Shown here piece after piece: positions 7,914-16,182 of a DNA stretch of 64,000 nt. This DNA comes from Arthrobacter sp. Alg241-R88. Lineage in GTDB: Bacteria; Actinomycetota; Actinomycetes; Actinomycetales; Micrococcaceae. Below the pieces are notes generated by a model. The model was not told where the DNA came from and searched no databases. It worked only from the letters and a program-made list of their open reading frames with translations. Position numbers and translations under genes: made by a program. The stretch lies in the NCBI RefSeq assembly GCF_900537115.1, contig NZ_UNRG01000002.1, positions 434,591 to 498,590 of the forward strand, written 5' to 3'. Numbering within the stretch: the stretch's first letter is position 1; each line of letters opens with the position of its first letter.

Positions 7914-8986
7914 GTCAGAACGAAAAATCCGTCATTCGAGGCTTGAAAGCAACTGACCCAGCCCTGACCATAACTAACGATGAGCTGGCCCGTAGCCGGG
8001 CGAGAAGCCTGGCAGTCATGGATACCGATGTCACGCACATCGCCGTCGGCGGATCCATCGAACGTCTCGGTACCCGCCCAGCCAGGCGTCATTGGGGGCG
8101 CGTGGCCGGATTCCCGCGCAGCTCCGGGAATTCAGATTCCCGCTTGCAATTCAAGGGCGCACCGGCGCCTCGTCCCATCGCCAGGCGTGTCCTGCTGGCC
8201 ACCGCTACGGCTGCCGTGGGGGTCCTTGTCGTTGGGCAGATCAGCATCACTGCTCAAAGCGCCCACGCCGCTGGGGTTCTGCGCGCTGCGGCAGTGCAAT
8301 CTATGACGTTTGTGGATCCGGTAGCCAAACCGGGCGAATACCTACTGGTCCACACACACGCCAATTGGAGTTTCACCAGCCAGGACACGTCCGGAAACAT
8401 GAGTACGAGGATGAATGCACAGACCATCGACGTCTATGTCCCCGGCAACCGTGACGAGGAATGGGTGCTCGACCGGGACTGGGGAGACGTGGGCCCCGCC
8501 CCCGTGGATGACGGTGTAATCCGGGCTGAGGACGGGCACTTTTATGGAGGTCCTTGGACACCGCTAAGTGACGAAGAGCTGGATGCCCTGCCACGCGATG
8601 GGCAGGCGTTGTACGACCACTTCAACGCCCAATATCAGGGCGGTTCTGCCTCCCGCGATGAGGACAACTTTGTCCGTATTACTGACCTTCTGAGGCTGGG
8701 ACTCGTCCCCGCTGAACTCCGTGCAGGTCTTTATGAGGCCTTGGCCCTGATTCCAGGCGTAACTGCCAGCGAACAGACGAACTTCGACGGCAAGGTGGGC
8801 ATAGCCATAGGCCGCACAGAACCTCTTCGTGCAGGACAAAGAGCGGAAATGATCATTGACCCGGCCACGGGCCTGGTCATAGGCGAACGAAGGATCATGA
8901 CGTACGCAGCCTTCGGCTTCGGCTCTAACGAAGTTATGGGCCACACCGCCATCGACTACCGAATTGTGGATAAGGCACCCCAATAA
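7910..8986 (+). CDS. CU044_5270-family membrane protein, probable sigma-factor partner
   Basis: 358 aa. A cytoplasmic N-terminal part (about 1-90) is followed by one membrane helix (RRVLLATATAAVGVLVVG, about 92-112) and a large external domain that begins around residue 120 and contains KPGEYLLVHTHANWSFTS. This matches the CU044_5270 family often encoded beside ECF sigma factors in actinobacteria. ATGA overlap with the sigma gene supports one operon. I infer an anti-sigma or sensor role. No zinc-binding HxxxCxxC anti-sigma motif is seen in the N-terminal part. Confidence 0.8.
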   Translation: MSQNEKSVIRGLKATDPALTITNDELARSRARSLAVMDTDVTHIAVGGSIERLGTRPARRHWGRVAGFPRSSGNSDSRLQFKGAPAPRPIARRVLLATATAAVGVLVVGQISITAQSAHAAGVLRAAAVQSMTFVDPVAKPGEYLLVHTHANWSFTSQDTSGNMSTRMNAQTIDVYVPGNRDEEWVLDRDWGDVGPAPVDDGVIRAEDGHFYGGPWTPLSDEELDALPRDGQALYDHFNAQYQGGSASRDEDNFVRITDLLRLGLVPAELRAGLYEALALIPGVTASEQTNFDGKVGIAIGRTEPLRAGQRAEMIIDPATGLVIGERRIMTYAAFGFGSNEVMGHTAIDYRIVDKAPQ

Positions 8987-9140
8987 GACGACTACACGGT
9001 TCTTGTTTCACTGAAGGTTCCCCTTCAAGGTTTGCTGGTGCTGGAGATCGCCAAGCACAAGCGAACGGACGGCGACTTTCCTGAGCTGTTCACCCGCGGC
9101 AATATGCCAGCCGTCTCATTTATCGTTCGGTGACGGTCTC

Positions 9141-9824
9141 TTATTCGCGGCGTTCTTCTCTCACAGGTTTGAGGTGCTCGGGGATTCCACCGTCTTGGAG
9201 GGCCGGATAGGTGCACGTGAACTCGCCGCGGTACCCGAAGAGAAACCCGAGGATAGGGTTCCGGACCTGCATCTGGATTGTGAACACGCCTCGGGCATCA
9301 TCAAAGCTCTCGTAGAGGTCTGCCGTGCCTGTGCAGACGGCGGGAAACTCGAATGCCGCGAAGCCTTCGTAGAACCGCTGTGCCGCTGACTGCAGATGTA
9401 GTGACCCGTCAGCCATGACCTCCAAAGCCAAGTCAGTAGCAACGTGCTGGTGGGTGCCGAGGTAGTCGACAATGCCGCCGGTATCGTTGCTGTGCACCAT
9501 GGTCGCGTCGAAGCGGCGACGTTTGGAGTTGGTTAGTTCCAGAGTCCTGACGAAGGTGACGGTAGGCCGGCCGAAGCCATCGATGTATGGGTAGTTCTCG
9601 ATCGTGAAAGGAATGTTCTTTCCCTGGTCGGGAAAGAGTATGTTGCGGTACGCCCCCAGCTGCAGAAACGGGACTGTCCACCACGCCCCACGGCGGACTT
9701 CGGAGAAGGTCCCGCGTCCCACGCACGCGTAGCCTGCTTCCGTGTCAACGCCAAAGCGCTTCTGCAGCATTGGGTGCAGACGGTGGAAGTCATCGCCGAG
9801 TGCTAACTCAAATATTGACGCCAC
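9141..9824 (-). CDS. DUF4166 domain-containing protein
   Basis: 227 aa, soluble. The N-terminal LGDDFHRLHPMLQKRFG and later PFTIENYPYIDGFGRPTVTF are typical of DUF4166. Function is not established. It follows the broken SRPBCC gene with a gap of only 2 nt, so the two were probably one operon. No signal peptide. Confidence 0.85.
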   Translation of the reverse strand: MASIFELALGDDFHRLHPMLQKRFGVDTEAGYACVGRGTFSEVRRGAWWTVPFLQLGAYRNILFPDQGKNIPFTIENYPYIDGFGRPTVTFVRTLELTNSKRRRFDATMVHSNDTGGIVDYLGTHQHVATDLALEVMADGSLHLQSAAQRFYEGFAAFEFPAVCTGTADLYESFDDARGVFTIQMQVRNPILGFLFGYRGEFTCTYPALQDGGIPEHLKPVREERRE

Positions 9825-9826
9825 GG

Positions 9827-10629
9827 TTATTCCTGCCCTCCCGGGTTGGCGCTCAGACCAGGTGTGGCTGGTTCAGGCAGATCAGCAAGTGCTGACGGGG
9901 CACGCCCGGACCGCGAGTCGGGCGCCTGCCGCAGGCAGCGTCTTGCGCGGGGTACGGTCCAGTGGGGTGGCAGCATCAATGAGGCCGCCCCTACTGTCAG
10001 GCCGAGTGCTGCGGGGCCGGCGGTTCGTCCCGCCAGGGCGCGGCGGAACAGGACGCAGGCGGTGAGAACGCCGCATGACCTGGCTGCGGCATCGATCAAC
10101 CAGTGGTTGCGGGAGTCGCTGGGCTCAACTTCAGACTCCGCCCACATTCTCAGGCGGTCAAAGCTTATTGCCGTCGCCCACCCCAAGGCGGGGCGGAAGA
10201 CCCAGGAGTCCAGGGCCCTTCCGAGAGCACCCATTCCCGCTGATAGTTGTACCCCGTTATGAACCGAAGACCGTCCTCTGTTGGGATATAGCGCCAATAA
10301 CCGGAGCCAGGCCCGATGGGTGACAAAGGGTCAGCAGTGTCGAATTTCAAAACCGAGGTGGCCTGCCCATCGGGCCGGAACCGGTGCCCTAGGGATGCAC
10401 CCGTTCCTTGGATGACATATAGGGGAAGGCGGAACTCATAACGGAAATGAAGAAGTCCCTGGTCGTCTTGCTCAACCGGGGTGATTCGGGAGAACCGCAA
10501 ATCCCATCGAGGGTGCAAATCCGGGTCCTGGCTAAGCTTCCACGCCCGATCCATTGCGGCCCGAATGCCAACCTCAACGTAAATCGGCCTACGTGACACA
10601 GAAACTGGCCGGCGCATTTTTCCCCCCAC
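9827..10629 (-). pseudogene. SRPBCC-family protein, frameshifted
   Basis: Two overlapping frames together give one START/SRPBCC-like protein. The N-terminal part (from ATG 10629) reads to FITGYNYQ. The expected continuation GMGALGRALDSWVFRPALGW then appears in another frame from about 10237. The break is at about 10236-10240 in a CAGCGGGAATGG context, and one extra G in the GGG run would restore the frame. Either the gene is inactive or the base is a sequencing error. The intact length would be about 267 aa. Partner of the DUF4166 gene downstream. Confidence 0.7.
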
Positions 10630-10719
10630 TGCAGCATCATAAAGGCAGCACGCGCACGACCACTAAGGCCTACACAACGCACAAGTTCTTAGTGTCACCA
10701 CGATCTGAATGCCAACAAG

Positions 10720-10744
10720 ACCAACCGTCCCGTACAAGGTTGGT
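10720..10744. repeat. Short inverted repeat
   Basis: Perfect 7-bp arms ACCAACC (10720-10726) and GGTTGGT (10738-10744) with an 11-nt loop, between the SRPBCC gene start and a possible small ORF at 10800. It could be a weak regulatory hairpin. Confidence 0.3.
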
Positions 10745-10799
10745 TTATGACAGGCCGGTTGCCCGTCGGGGGAATTCCCTTCTGGCTCTAGGAGGGAAC

Positions 10800-10889
10800 A
10801 TGATTCGCACCGGTCATAGCTTCCATACCAACACCATATGTGCCGGCCCGGCGGGACCAACCGACCGCTACAGGGGCCTTGAAGGATAG
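10800..10889 (+). CDS. Possible micro-ORF, 29 aa
   Basis: ATG 10800 is preceded by a very strong AGGAGGG ribosome-binding site 4 nt upstream. It encodes 29 residues beginning MIRTGHSFHTN and ending DRYRGLEG, and it stops just before the next minus-strand gene ends. It may be a leader peptide or the remnant of a truncated gene. The signal-to-start match is the only support; no homology is recognised. Confidence 0.35.
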   Translation: MIRTGHSFHTNTICAGPAGPTDRYRGLEG

Positions 10890-10902
10890 GGGAAGCAAGC
10901 TT

Positions 10903-11265
10903 TCAATCTTTCGCCGGCGGGTTCGTCAGGAATGATCCCAGCCGTTTGCCGACCTCTGCCGTCGTCCAGAAGGAGACTTGCTGTTGCCCTTCGGGGGTTT
11001 CGATATTTACTTCAATGGCGAAGCCCGGCACATCTCCTACCGTCCGGCTAACGCCGAACCCATCCATGCGGTTCTGAGGGAGGTCTTCTCCCATCAGAAT
11101 GCAAGGATCCTCGACACCCGTGCCACCGTGCAGCATCCAACTCGCTCCCTGCTGCAAAGCGGCCCGATGTCCGTCGCAAACAGGAGCTTCCCTCCGGGAC
11201 CCTGGGATCAACTCGAACGCGCCAGTAGGTGCCTCAGAGCAGCGCAACACAGAACAAGTCGTCAT
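10903..11265 (-). CDS. Hypothetical protein, 120 aa
   Basis: From ATG 11265 it begins MTTCSVLRCSEAPTGAFELI. The N-terminal CSVLRC and later VCDGH spacing recalls small actinobacterial proteins with Cys/His pairs that could bind a metal. The C-terminal half is soluble beta/alpha. A longer frame extends to 11472, but its first 69 residues look non-coding. Function unknown. Confidence 0.6.
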   Translation of the reverse strand: MTTCSVLRCSEAPTGAFELIPGSRREAPVCDGHRAALQQGASWMLHGGTGVEDPCILMGEDLPQNRMDGFGVSRTVGDVPGFAIEVNIETPEGQQQVSFWTTAEVGKRLGSFLTNPPAKD

Positions 11266-11437
11266 GCTTGTGATGGTATCTACCGCCACTCCACACCGAA
11301 GCATTCCGTGGGTTCCAATCAAATCCCGGAAACAGTGCCGTAAAGGGTTCCCCTCGGAAGCTAACCAGGCCACGAGCTTGCTCCTGCAGTAGGCTGGCAT
11401 GGTCCTTCTGGGCAGATAAATCTTTGGGGGAAGAATC

Positions 11438-11590
11438 ATGGATATCGTCTTGCCGGTCGTTTTCGCGGCCATCTTCTTTTACGTCCTCTATGGAGTAATC
11501 CGGGCGGCGACACGAGATGGCATCCTTGCGGCTAAGCAGGCCGAAAGAGATCGCGCTGCTAGTGAAGCTGATTCCCTAAGCCATAGCTGA
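11438..11590 (+). CDS. Small single-TM protein, 50 aa
   Basis: Begins MDIVLPVVFAAIFFYVLYGV: one membrane helix at the N-terminus, then a charged helical tail rich in Arg, Asp and Ala (KQAERDRAASEADS). GGGGGA lies about 7 nt upstream of the ATG. Such membrane-tethered short helices are common in actinobacteria; no function can be assigned. Confidence 0.6.
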   Translation: MDIVLPVVFAAIFFYVLYGVIRAATRDGILAAKQAERDRAASEADSLSHS

Positions 11591-11639
11591 ACCGTCGATG
11601 TCTCGGTGAAGGTTACACAACCGGTTTGACCAGTAGCTT

Positions 11640-11900
11640 TCAGCGCTGTCGTAGGCCTACACCTGGGCCCTCGTTGCGCTTGAGCAACTTTCTGCTCGAG
11701 AAAAAGTTGATGGCGGCCAGGCAGAGGAATATAGCGACGAGGAGATAAGACCAAATCTGGGCCTCTCCTTTTGACGAGAGCGCTAAGCCCGTCCAGATCG
11801 CTGCCCCTACCAGATACAGGACCGTGACAAACAGACGCATCCTTGGATACGGCGGAGTCTTTCTGTGCTCAGACCCGAATTCGTCATCACGCATGCCCAA
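11640..11900 (-). CDS. Small two-TM membrane protein
   Basis: 86 aa: a polar N-terminus (about 20 residues), two hydrophobic helices (about 22-41 and 48-66) and the basic motif SSRKLLKRNEG. Starts at 11900 or 11894 are equivalent. No family recognised. Convergent with the 50-aa gene at 11438-11590. Confidence 0.6.
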   Translation of the reverse strand: MGMRDDEFGSEHRKTPPYPRMRLFVTVLYLVGAAIWTGLALSSKGEAQIWSYLLVAIFLCLAAINFFSSRKLLKRNEGPGVGLRQR

Positions 11901-12006
11901 ACCCTAACCGCACCTATGAATACAGGACAGCCTTCGTTGGATCGGTCTCGGCCCCGCTCCACCACATACCCGATTCCCGGAGGGTGGAAGCAGCTAGCCC
12001 ATTCGG

Positions 12007-12050
12007 TGTCTCGAAACCTTGCCGCCTCGAAACCCTAGGGTTTAGAAACA
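12007..12050 (+). repeat. 44-bp island element, copy 3 (TA centre)
   Basis: Arm TGTCTCGAAACC (12007-12018), spacer TTGCCG, then left arm CCTCGAAACCC, central TA (12036-12037) and right arm GGGTTTAGAAACA. It is intergenic and bounds a block of about 0.7 kb that carries one lipoprotein gene. Confidence 0.85.
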
Positions 12051-12190
12051 GCTTGCCTGCGACGGTGCCGGCGGCCGGTAAAGGATCCTGCACTGGGCGC
12101 CTCAAAAACAGTTTGCGGCCCAAGGGCGCCGGAATCTTTATTAGTGCCGCCTGTCATGTGGGTCCCTGCAAGGGTGCGGGGAGGTTCCCG

Positions 12191-12646
12191 CTATGTGCCT
12201 ACGCTGGCGTATTCGCCGTTCAGCTCCTTCGCAAGTCGTTCGGCGTTCCAGGTTGAAGGTTGTCCACTTCCCAGGCGGCTGAAGTCGACGACCATCCAAT
12301 TCATGCCGTGTACGAGATGGATCTTGCCCTGATTCGAGTCAGACAAGAGCCGGTAGCTTTCCTGAAGGGCCTTTTGATCCGGGTAAAGGTCTAACTGGAC
12401 ATTCTCAAAGCACAGTTTCTGTGCTGACGTCAGCGGAACACCGTCACCTATCGGAACGATCGGTTCGCCAGCAGGATCAGCTTCACAGCCCAGGATCTCA
12501 TTGACGGCAACGTAAGCCTCATCGATAGAACTGAAAGTTCGTAAGTTCTCGCCTCGCGGTTGGTCCTGCGGCGCACACGCCGTGAGCGGGACCGCCACCA
12601 AAAGCGTTGATACGGCGACTTCTAGCAAACATCCACGCTTCGTCAT
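12191..12646 (-). CDS. Putative lipoprotein, single gene between two elements
   Basis: 151 aa. Signal peptide MTKRGCLLEVAVSTLLVAVP followed by lipobox LTAC, so it is probably anchored on the outer face of the membrane. The mature domain (FSSIDEAYVAVNEILGCEAD onward) is soluble and not recognised. It is the only gene between element copies 3 and 4, about 720 bp apart. Confidence 0.75.
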   Translation of the reverse strand: MTKRGCLLEVAVSTLLVAVPLTACAPQDQPRGENLRTFSSIDEAYVAVNEILGCEADPAGEPIVPIGDGVPLTSAQKLCFENVQLDLYPDQKALQESYRLLSDSNQGKIHLVHGMNWMVVDFSRLGSGQPSTWNAERLAKELNGEYASVGT

Positions 12647-13017
12647 TTCTACCCCCCAAGCAGAATTGTTGTGTTTCCCAGCCTAAAGCTGCAGCAGAAC
12701 CGAAGCGCCAGTTCAGCTATTCCGCAATGAAACCGATATGCGGATCCTCTCGAACAAGCTGAACCCCTTGTCTCATAACCTCAGCGCCTCAAATCCCTAG
12801 GGATTTGAGACGGCAGGGCTTTGATAACCCATCAGAGGTTCCTCCCCTGGATCCCAGACGGGAGAGCGCGGGCGCATATTGGAATATCCACTTCTTCCTT
12901 CAGTCCTAGGATATGGCTACGCTCAAGCCATGGAACCTGACAGGCCCCGCAACAGGACGCGTTGAAAGCGGCCGGCTGCTACCGCTTCTTCACAGACACT
13001 AAGGGGACTGATAGATA
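12647..13017. other. Gene-free stretch with element copy 4
   Basis: No gene seen. It holds the 44-bp element at 12769-12812 and, about 6 nt after it, another half-site-like TTTGATAACCC. The rest is upstream region for the 66-aa gene at 13018. Confidence 0.6.
12769..12812 (+). repeat. 44-bp island element, copy 4 (TA centre)
   Basis: Arm TGTCTCATAACC (12769-12780), spacer TCAGCG, core arms CCTCAAATCCC and GGGATTTGAGACG around TA at 12798-12799. The arms differ from consensus at the same places on both sides, so the palindrome stays perfect, which suggests selection for symmetry. Confidence 0.85.
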
Positions 13018-13218
13018 ATGGTCTTTCCAAAAAAGGGCCAAGTTTGGACTTACCGGGAACGTTCTAGGTTTCTTGCTATTACTAGCGCGCTGCCCCTACT
13101 CATCTTCCTCATCCTTGGGATCTATAACAGTTACATGCCGCTCATCGTGATTTCCAGCCTTGGATTGATAGCGGTAATCGGCCGACTGGTTAGTACTGAA
13201 CGCTGGTTTCGCGACTAG
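13018..13218 (+). CDS. Small two-TM membrane protein, single gene between two elements
   Basis: 66 aa. Basic N-terminus (MVFPKKGQVWTYRERSRF), then two hydrophobic helices (about 20-36 and 40-56) and the tail STERWFRD. AAGGGGA lies about 11 nt upstream of ATG 13018. It is the only gene between element copies 4 and 5. Function unknown. Confidence 0.6.
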   Translation: MVFPKKGQVWTYRERSRFLAITSALPLLIFLILGIYNSYMPLIVISSLGLIAVIGRLVSTERWFRD

Positions 13219-13493
13219 CCCTAGTGCTTTTACAGCGCTCACGCAGTCGACTGTCTGAGTATTCGCGTCGCTAGCTCCTGGCACCTCGGGACTGTCCAGT
13301 CAAATATTGGTTCCGAGCGGAATTCATTCCTCCCTGAAAGCGGTGCCGAAGGTGCTCGGGGCCGATCGGAGAAAGACCCCTTTGCCAAGATCCGCGCCGG
13401 TAGCGGGGCGCCAACAGACTCAGATGATGTTCGTGCTGGAAACTGCCCGTAGAGGGTTTCCTTCTGAGGGGGACGACTCTTTCTCCAGCTCGG

Positions 13494-13537
13494 TGTCCCG
13501 AAACCTCTGTGCCTCGAAACCCTAGGGTTACGAGACA
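13494..13537 (+). repeat. 44-bp island element, copy 5 (TA centre)
   Basis: Arm TGTCCCGAAACC, spacer TCTGTG, left arm CCTCGAAACCC, central TA (13523-13524) and right arm GGGTTACGAGACA. It sits at the left boundary of the block carrying the copper chaperone, MFS and AhpD-like genes. Confidence 0.85.
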
Positions 13538-13595
13538 CTAGGGGGCGCTTCGTGGGAGGACCCCAGCTGGCAGTATTTTCGCGCCTTTGCCTTTC

Positions 13596-13614
13596 TATAC
13601 CCCCAGGGGGTATA
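13596..13614. promoter_or_regulatory. CsoR-type copper operator
   Basis: Perfect palindrome TATACCCCCAGGGGGTATA. C-rich/G-rich arms flanked by TAT are the hallmark of CsoR/RcnR-family operators (established knowledge). It lies about 100 bp upstream of the copper chaperone gene, which it probably represses in the absence of copper. No csoR gene is in the window. Confidence 0.75.
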
Positions 13615-13711
13615 TTCGGGTTGTTGTCAGTGACATGGTGTGTCCCGGCCGGTGTTCTGTGCCCGCCTTTACAGCCGTCATCCCCAGCACCCATTGATGC
13701 TTCGTCAAGGA

Positions 13712-14032
13712 ATGGAAACTGACGTGTTTGAATCTGAAAAACGCACTGAGCTGCCTCTCGCCTCGTCGGCTGGAGGGTGCGGCTGCTGCTCATCCGAACC
13801 ATCCTCCTCGCGCGTTGGCACCGGCGGCGTTGAGTTCACTGTTGAAGGTCTAACGTGCGGGCACTGTGTCCAGACTGTTGAGAAGGCTGTCTCGGCGCTT
13901 GAGGGTGTGGAATCTACCTCCATCGAGCTCGTTCCCGGCCGCCCTTCCCGTCTGGTTGTCAGCGGTCCAGTCAACGGCGGCGCTGTCCGTGATGCCGTCA
14001 CTTCCGCCGGTTACTCCGTTATCAGCAACTGA
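13712..14032 (+). CDS. Heavy-metal-associated (HMA) domain copper chaperone, CopZ-like
   Basis: 106 aa. The HMA fold occupies about residues 39-106, with the metal-binding CGHC at 49-52 (in GLTCGHCVQTVEKAV). A second cysteine cluster (GGCGCC, about 21-26) precedes it and is unusual for CopZ. ATG 13712 follows AAGGA; a longer upstream frame would run close to the operator. It should bind Cu(I) in the cytoplasm and hand it to an exporter, but no copA ATPase follows. Confidence 0.85.
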   Translation: METDVFESEKRTELPLASSAGGCGCCSSEPSSSRVGTGGVEFTVEGLTCGHCVQTVEKAVSALEGVESTSIELVPGRPSRLVVSGPVNGGAVRDAVTSAGYSVISN

Positions 14033-14385
14033 GCCGGTAGCACGCCGCGGTTCCCCAGCAGTCAACCGTGCGGAATCGCGGTCTCCCTTTTGCTCCAGGA
14101 CTTGAGCGGCCGAAACGCTGTGCCAGGCCATCATTCCCCGTGGCCGGCAGCGGCGAGGCCGTGGGCGCAGGCGTGCTGAAACCCGACAAGCTGCACCGGC
14201 CACGGCGACGAACGAGGCTTCGGCCTGGGCAGCACCGCCAAGCAGCAATGGGGTGCTTTGCACCCTTCACTGCCGCGGCAGCTTGTCCCCAAAACTAATT
14301 TTTCGGCATCCATGCGGGATGCGTGAGCAGACGAAAGTCACTGCGCGCCCCCGCGCTGCCTCCCCATATTTTTGAAGGAAATGTT
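14033..14385. other. Gene-free stretch with hairpins upstream of the MFS gene
   Basis: No gene seen. Two hairpins lie close together: GGGTGC/GCACCC (14251-14265, loop TTT) and the 12-bp palindrome CTGCCGCGGCAG (14270-14281). No T-run follows, so they are not typical terminators. They end about 100 nt before the MFS start and could be part of its leader. Confidence 0.4.
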
Positions 14386-15831
14386 GTGACAGAGAAAACA
14401 GGACAGCGGCGGGGTTTGATACCGCTGCTGGTGATAGCCGCCGCGCAGCTGATGCTGGTGCTGGACGACTCCATCGTTAATATTGCTTTGCCGAGCATCC
14501 AGCAGGAACTCGGGATCGACGCCGTGCATCTGCCCTGGATCGTGAACGCCTACATCCTCGCGTTCGGCGCCCTGCTGCTCCTGGGCGGGCGGATCGGCGA
14601 CCTCTACGGGCGCCGGCGTGCCCTGCAAACGGGCCTCGCTATCTTCGTGCTCGCGTCACTGGTCGGCGGTCTCGGCCTGAACAGTGGGGCGCTCATAGGC
14701 GCCCGGGCCGTCCAAGGGCTAGGAGCGGCCCTGGTCGCGCCAAACGCGCTGGCCTTGATCGCCACCACCTTCGCCGAGCGCAAGACACGGGACGCCGCCC
14801 TGGCGCTGTACGGCGCGATGTCCGGCCTCGGAATCGTGATCGGCCTGCTCCTCGGGGGCGTGTTGACCGACACCCTGGGCTGGCGGTGGGTCTTCTTCAT
14901 CAACATCCCCATCGGCATCCTGGTGCTGCTCGGCAGCCGCACGCTTGTTGAAGCCGAGCGTCACCCGGGCAGCCTTGATATCAGGGGCGCAGTGCTGGGA
15001 ACCGGCGGCATGGTTGCCCTGGTGTATGCCATCACCCGCTTTGGTGAAGATGGTTTCACCGACCTGATCGGGCTCGGGCTCCTCGGCGCCGCACTGGTGC
15101 TGCTTGCAGCATTCATCGCTACGCAATCCCGCAGCCGCACGCCGCTGGTCCCACTGAATTTGTTCCGGGACCGCGGCCGCGCCGGCGCCTACGCGTCCAT
15201 GCTGTTGCTGGCCGTCGGGCCGATGGGCACCTTCTATGTGATCACCCTTTACCTCCAGCAGGTACAGCACTACAGCCCCTTGCAGACCGGCGCGGGCTGG
15301 CTTCCTTTCGCTGCCGGGATAGTCGTCGGAGCCGGCGCTGCCCCCAAACTGCTCAACAAGCTGGCTCCGCGCACCATCGCATCAGCTGGCGCCCTGCTCA
15401 GCGCGGCGGCAGCCTTCTGGTTCTCCTTCATCCAGGTAGACACGAGCTACTGGCTGCACCTTGCCCCGGCCATGTTCTTCCTCGCCCTCGGGTTCGGCCT
15501 CGGCGTCATCGCCCTGACCCAGGCCGCGGTCTACAACACGGCATCCCACGAGGCCGGCATTGCCTCCGCACTGCTCAACTCTGCGCAGCAAATCGGGGTG
15601 GCCCTGGGACTGGCGGTTCTGGCTGGCATCGCCGCAACCGTCACCGGGACGTCCGAACCCGGCGCAACAGAGGCCACTCAACTGGTCGCCGGGTACGGTA
15701 GTGCACTCGCCGTGGCCACCGGCATGCTCTCAGCAGCTGCACTACTGGCCGCCACCACCCTGCCCGCCAAACCAACGGCACAAGCCGGTGGCAATTCCGC
15801 TGTGGCTGCGGTTGACCAGCCGAGCCACTAG
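14386..15831 (+). CDS. MFS transporter, DHA2 (EmrB/QacA-like) family
   Basis: 481 aa from GTG 14386, preceded by GAAGGA. About 14 membrane helices, as expected for DHA2 proton-driven drug efflux pumps. The early LDDSIVNIALPSIQQELG (TM1, with the acidic pair), motif A GGRIGDLYGRRRAL (about 67-80) and a motif C region GAMSGLGIVIGLLLGG are clear. It exports an unknown toxic compound. The AhpD-like gene follows 21 nt later, so they likely form one operon. A longer frame from 14323 lacks support. Confidence 0.9.
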   Translation: MTEKTGQRRGLIPLLVIAAAQLMLVLDDSIVNIALPSIQQELGIDAVHLPWIVNAYILAFGALLLLGGRIGDLYGRRRALQTGLAIFVLASLVGGLGLNSGALIGARAVQGLGAALVAPNALALIATTFAERKTRDAALALYGAMSGLGIVIGLLLGGVLTDTLGWRWVFFINIPIGILVLLGSRTLVEAERHPGSLDIRGAVLGTGGMVALVYAITRFGEDGFTDLIGLGLLGAALVLLAAFIATQSRSRTPLVPLNLFRDRGRAGAYASMLLLAVGPMGTFYVITLYLQQVQHYSPLQTGAGWLPFAAGIVVGAGAAPKLLNKLAPRTIASAGALLSAAAAFWFSFIQVDTSYWLHLAPAMFFLALGFGLGVIALTQAAVYNTASHEAGIASALLNSAQQIGVALGLAVLAGIAATVTGTSEPGATEATQLVAGYGSALAVATGMLSAAALLAATTLPAKPTAQAGGNSAVAAVDQPSH

Positions 15832-15852
15832 CACCCGACGAAAGGCTAACTA

Positions 15853-16182
15853 ATGCATGATCACCAAGCAGATGCCCAGTACATGAAGGATCTGAAGGAG
15901 AGCGCGCCGGAGATGGTCTCCGCGTTCTTTGCGTTCGACAAGGCGGTTTTCGGCAAGAAGACCGGCGGCCTTGACCCCCTTGTCCGGGAACTCATCGCGG
16001 TCGGTGTCGCGGTTACCACCCAATGCCCCTTCTGCATCGAGGATCACACCAAGCGTGCCGTCACCGCAGGAGCCTCCAAAGCCGACATTGCGGAGGCTGT
16101 CATGGTTGCTACCGCATTGCGTGCCGGCGGTGGAGTAACCCACGGGTGGAAAGCGATGAGAAGCATCGCCGAAGGGGACTGA
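15853..16182 (+). CDS. Carboxymuconolactone decarboxylase family protein (AhpD-like)
   Basis: 109 aa. The AhpD-type signature is intact: Glu47 in RELIAV, then Cys58-Pro-Phe-Cys61 and His65 (QCPFCIEDH), which suggests thiol-dependent peroxidase activity. ATG 15853 follows GAAAGG. Cotranscription with the MFS pump suggests a joint role in detoxification. No further specificity can be read. Confidence 0.85.
   Translation: MHDHQADAQYMKDLKESAPEMVSAFFAFDKAVFGKKTGGLDPLVRELIAVGVAVTTQCPFCIEDHTKRAVTAGASKADIAEAVMVATALRAGGGVTHGWKAMRSIAEGD

Larger units (their letters stand above)
13219..13711. other. Gene-free stretch with element copy 5 and a copper-type operator
   Basis: No gene recognised. It holds the 44-bp element at 13494-13537 and the CsoR-like palindrome at 13596-13614; the remainder shows no clear signal. 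Confidence 0.6.
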
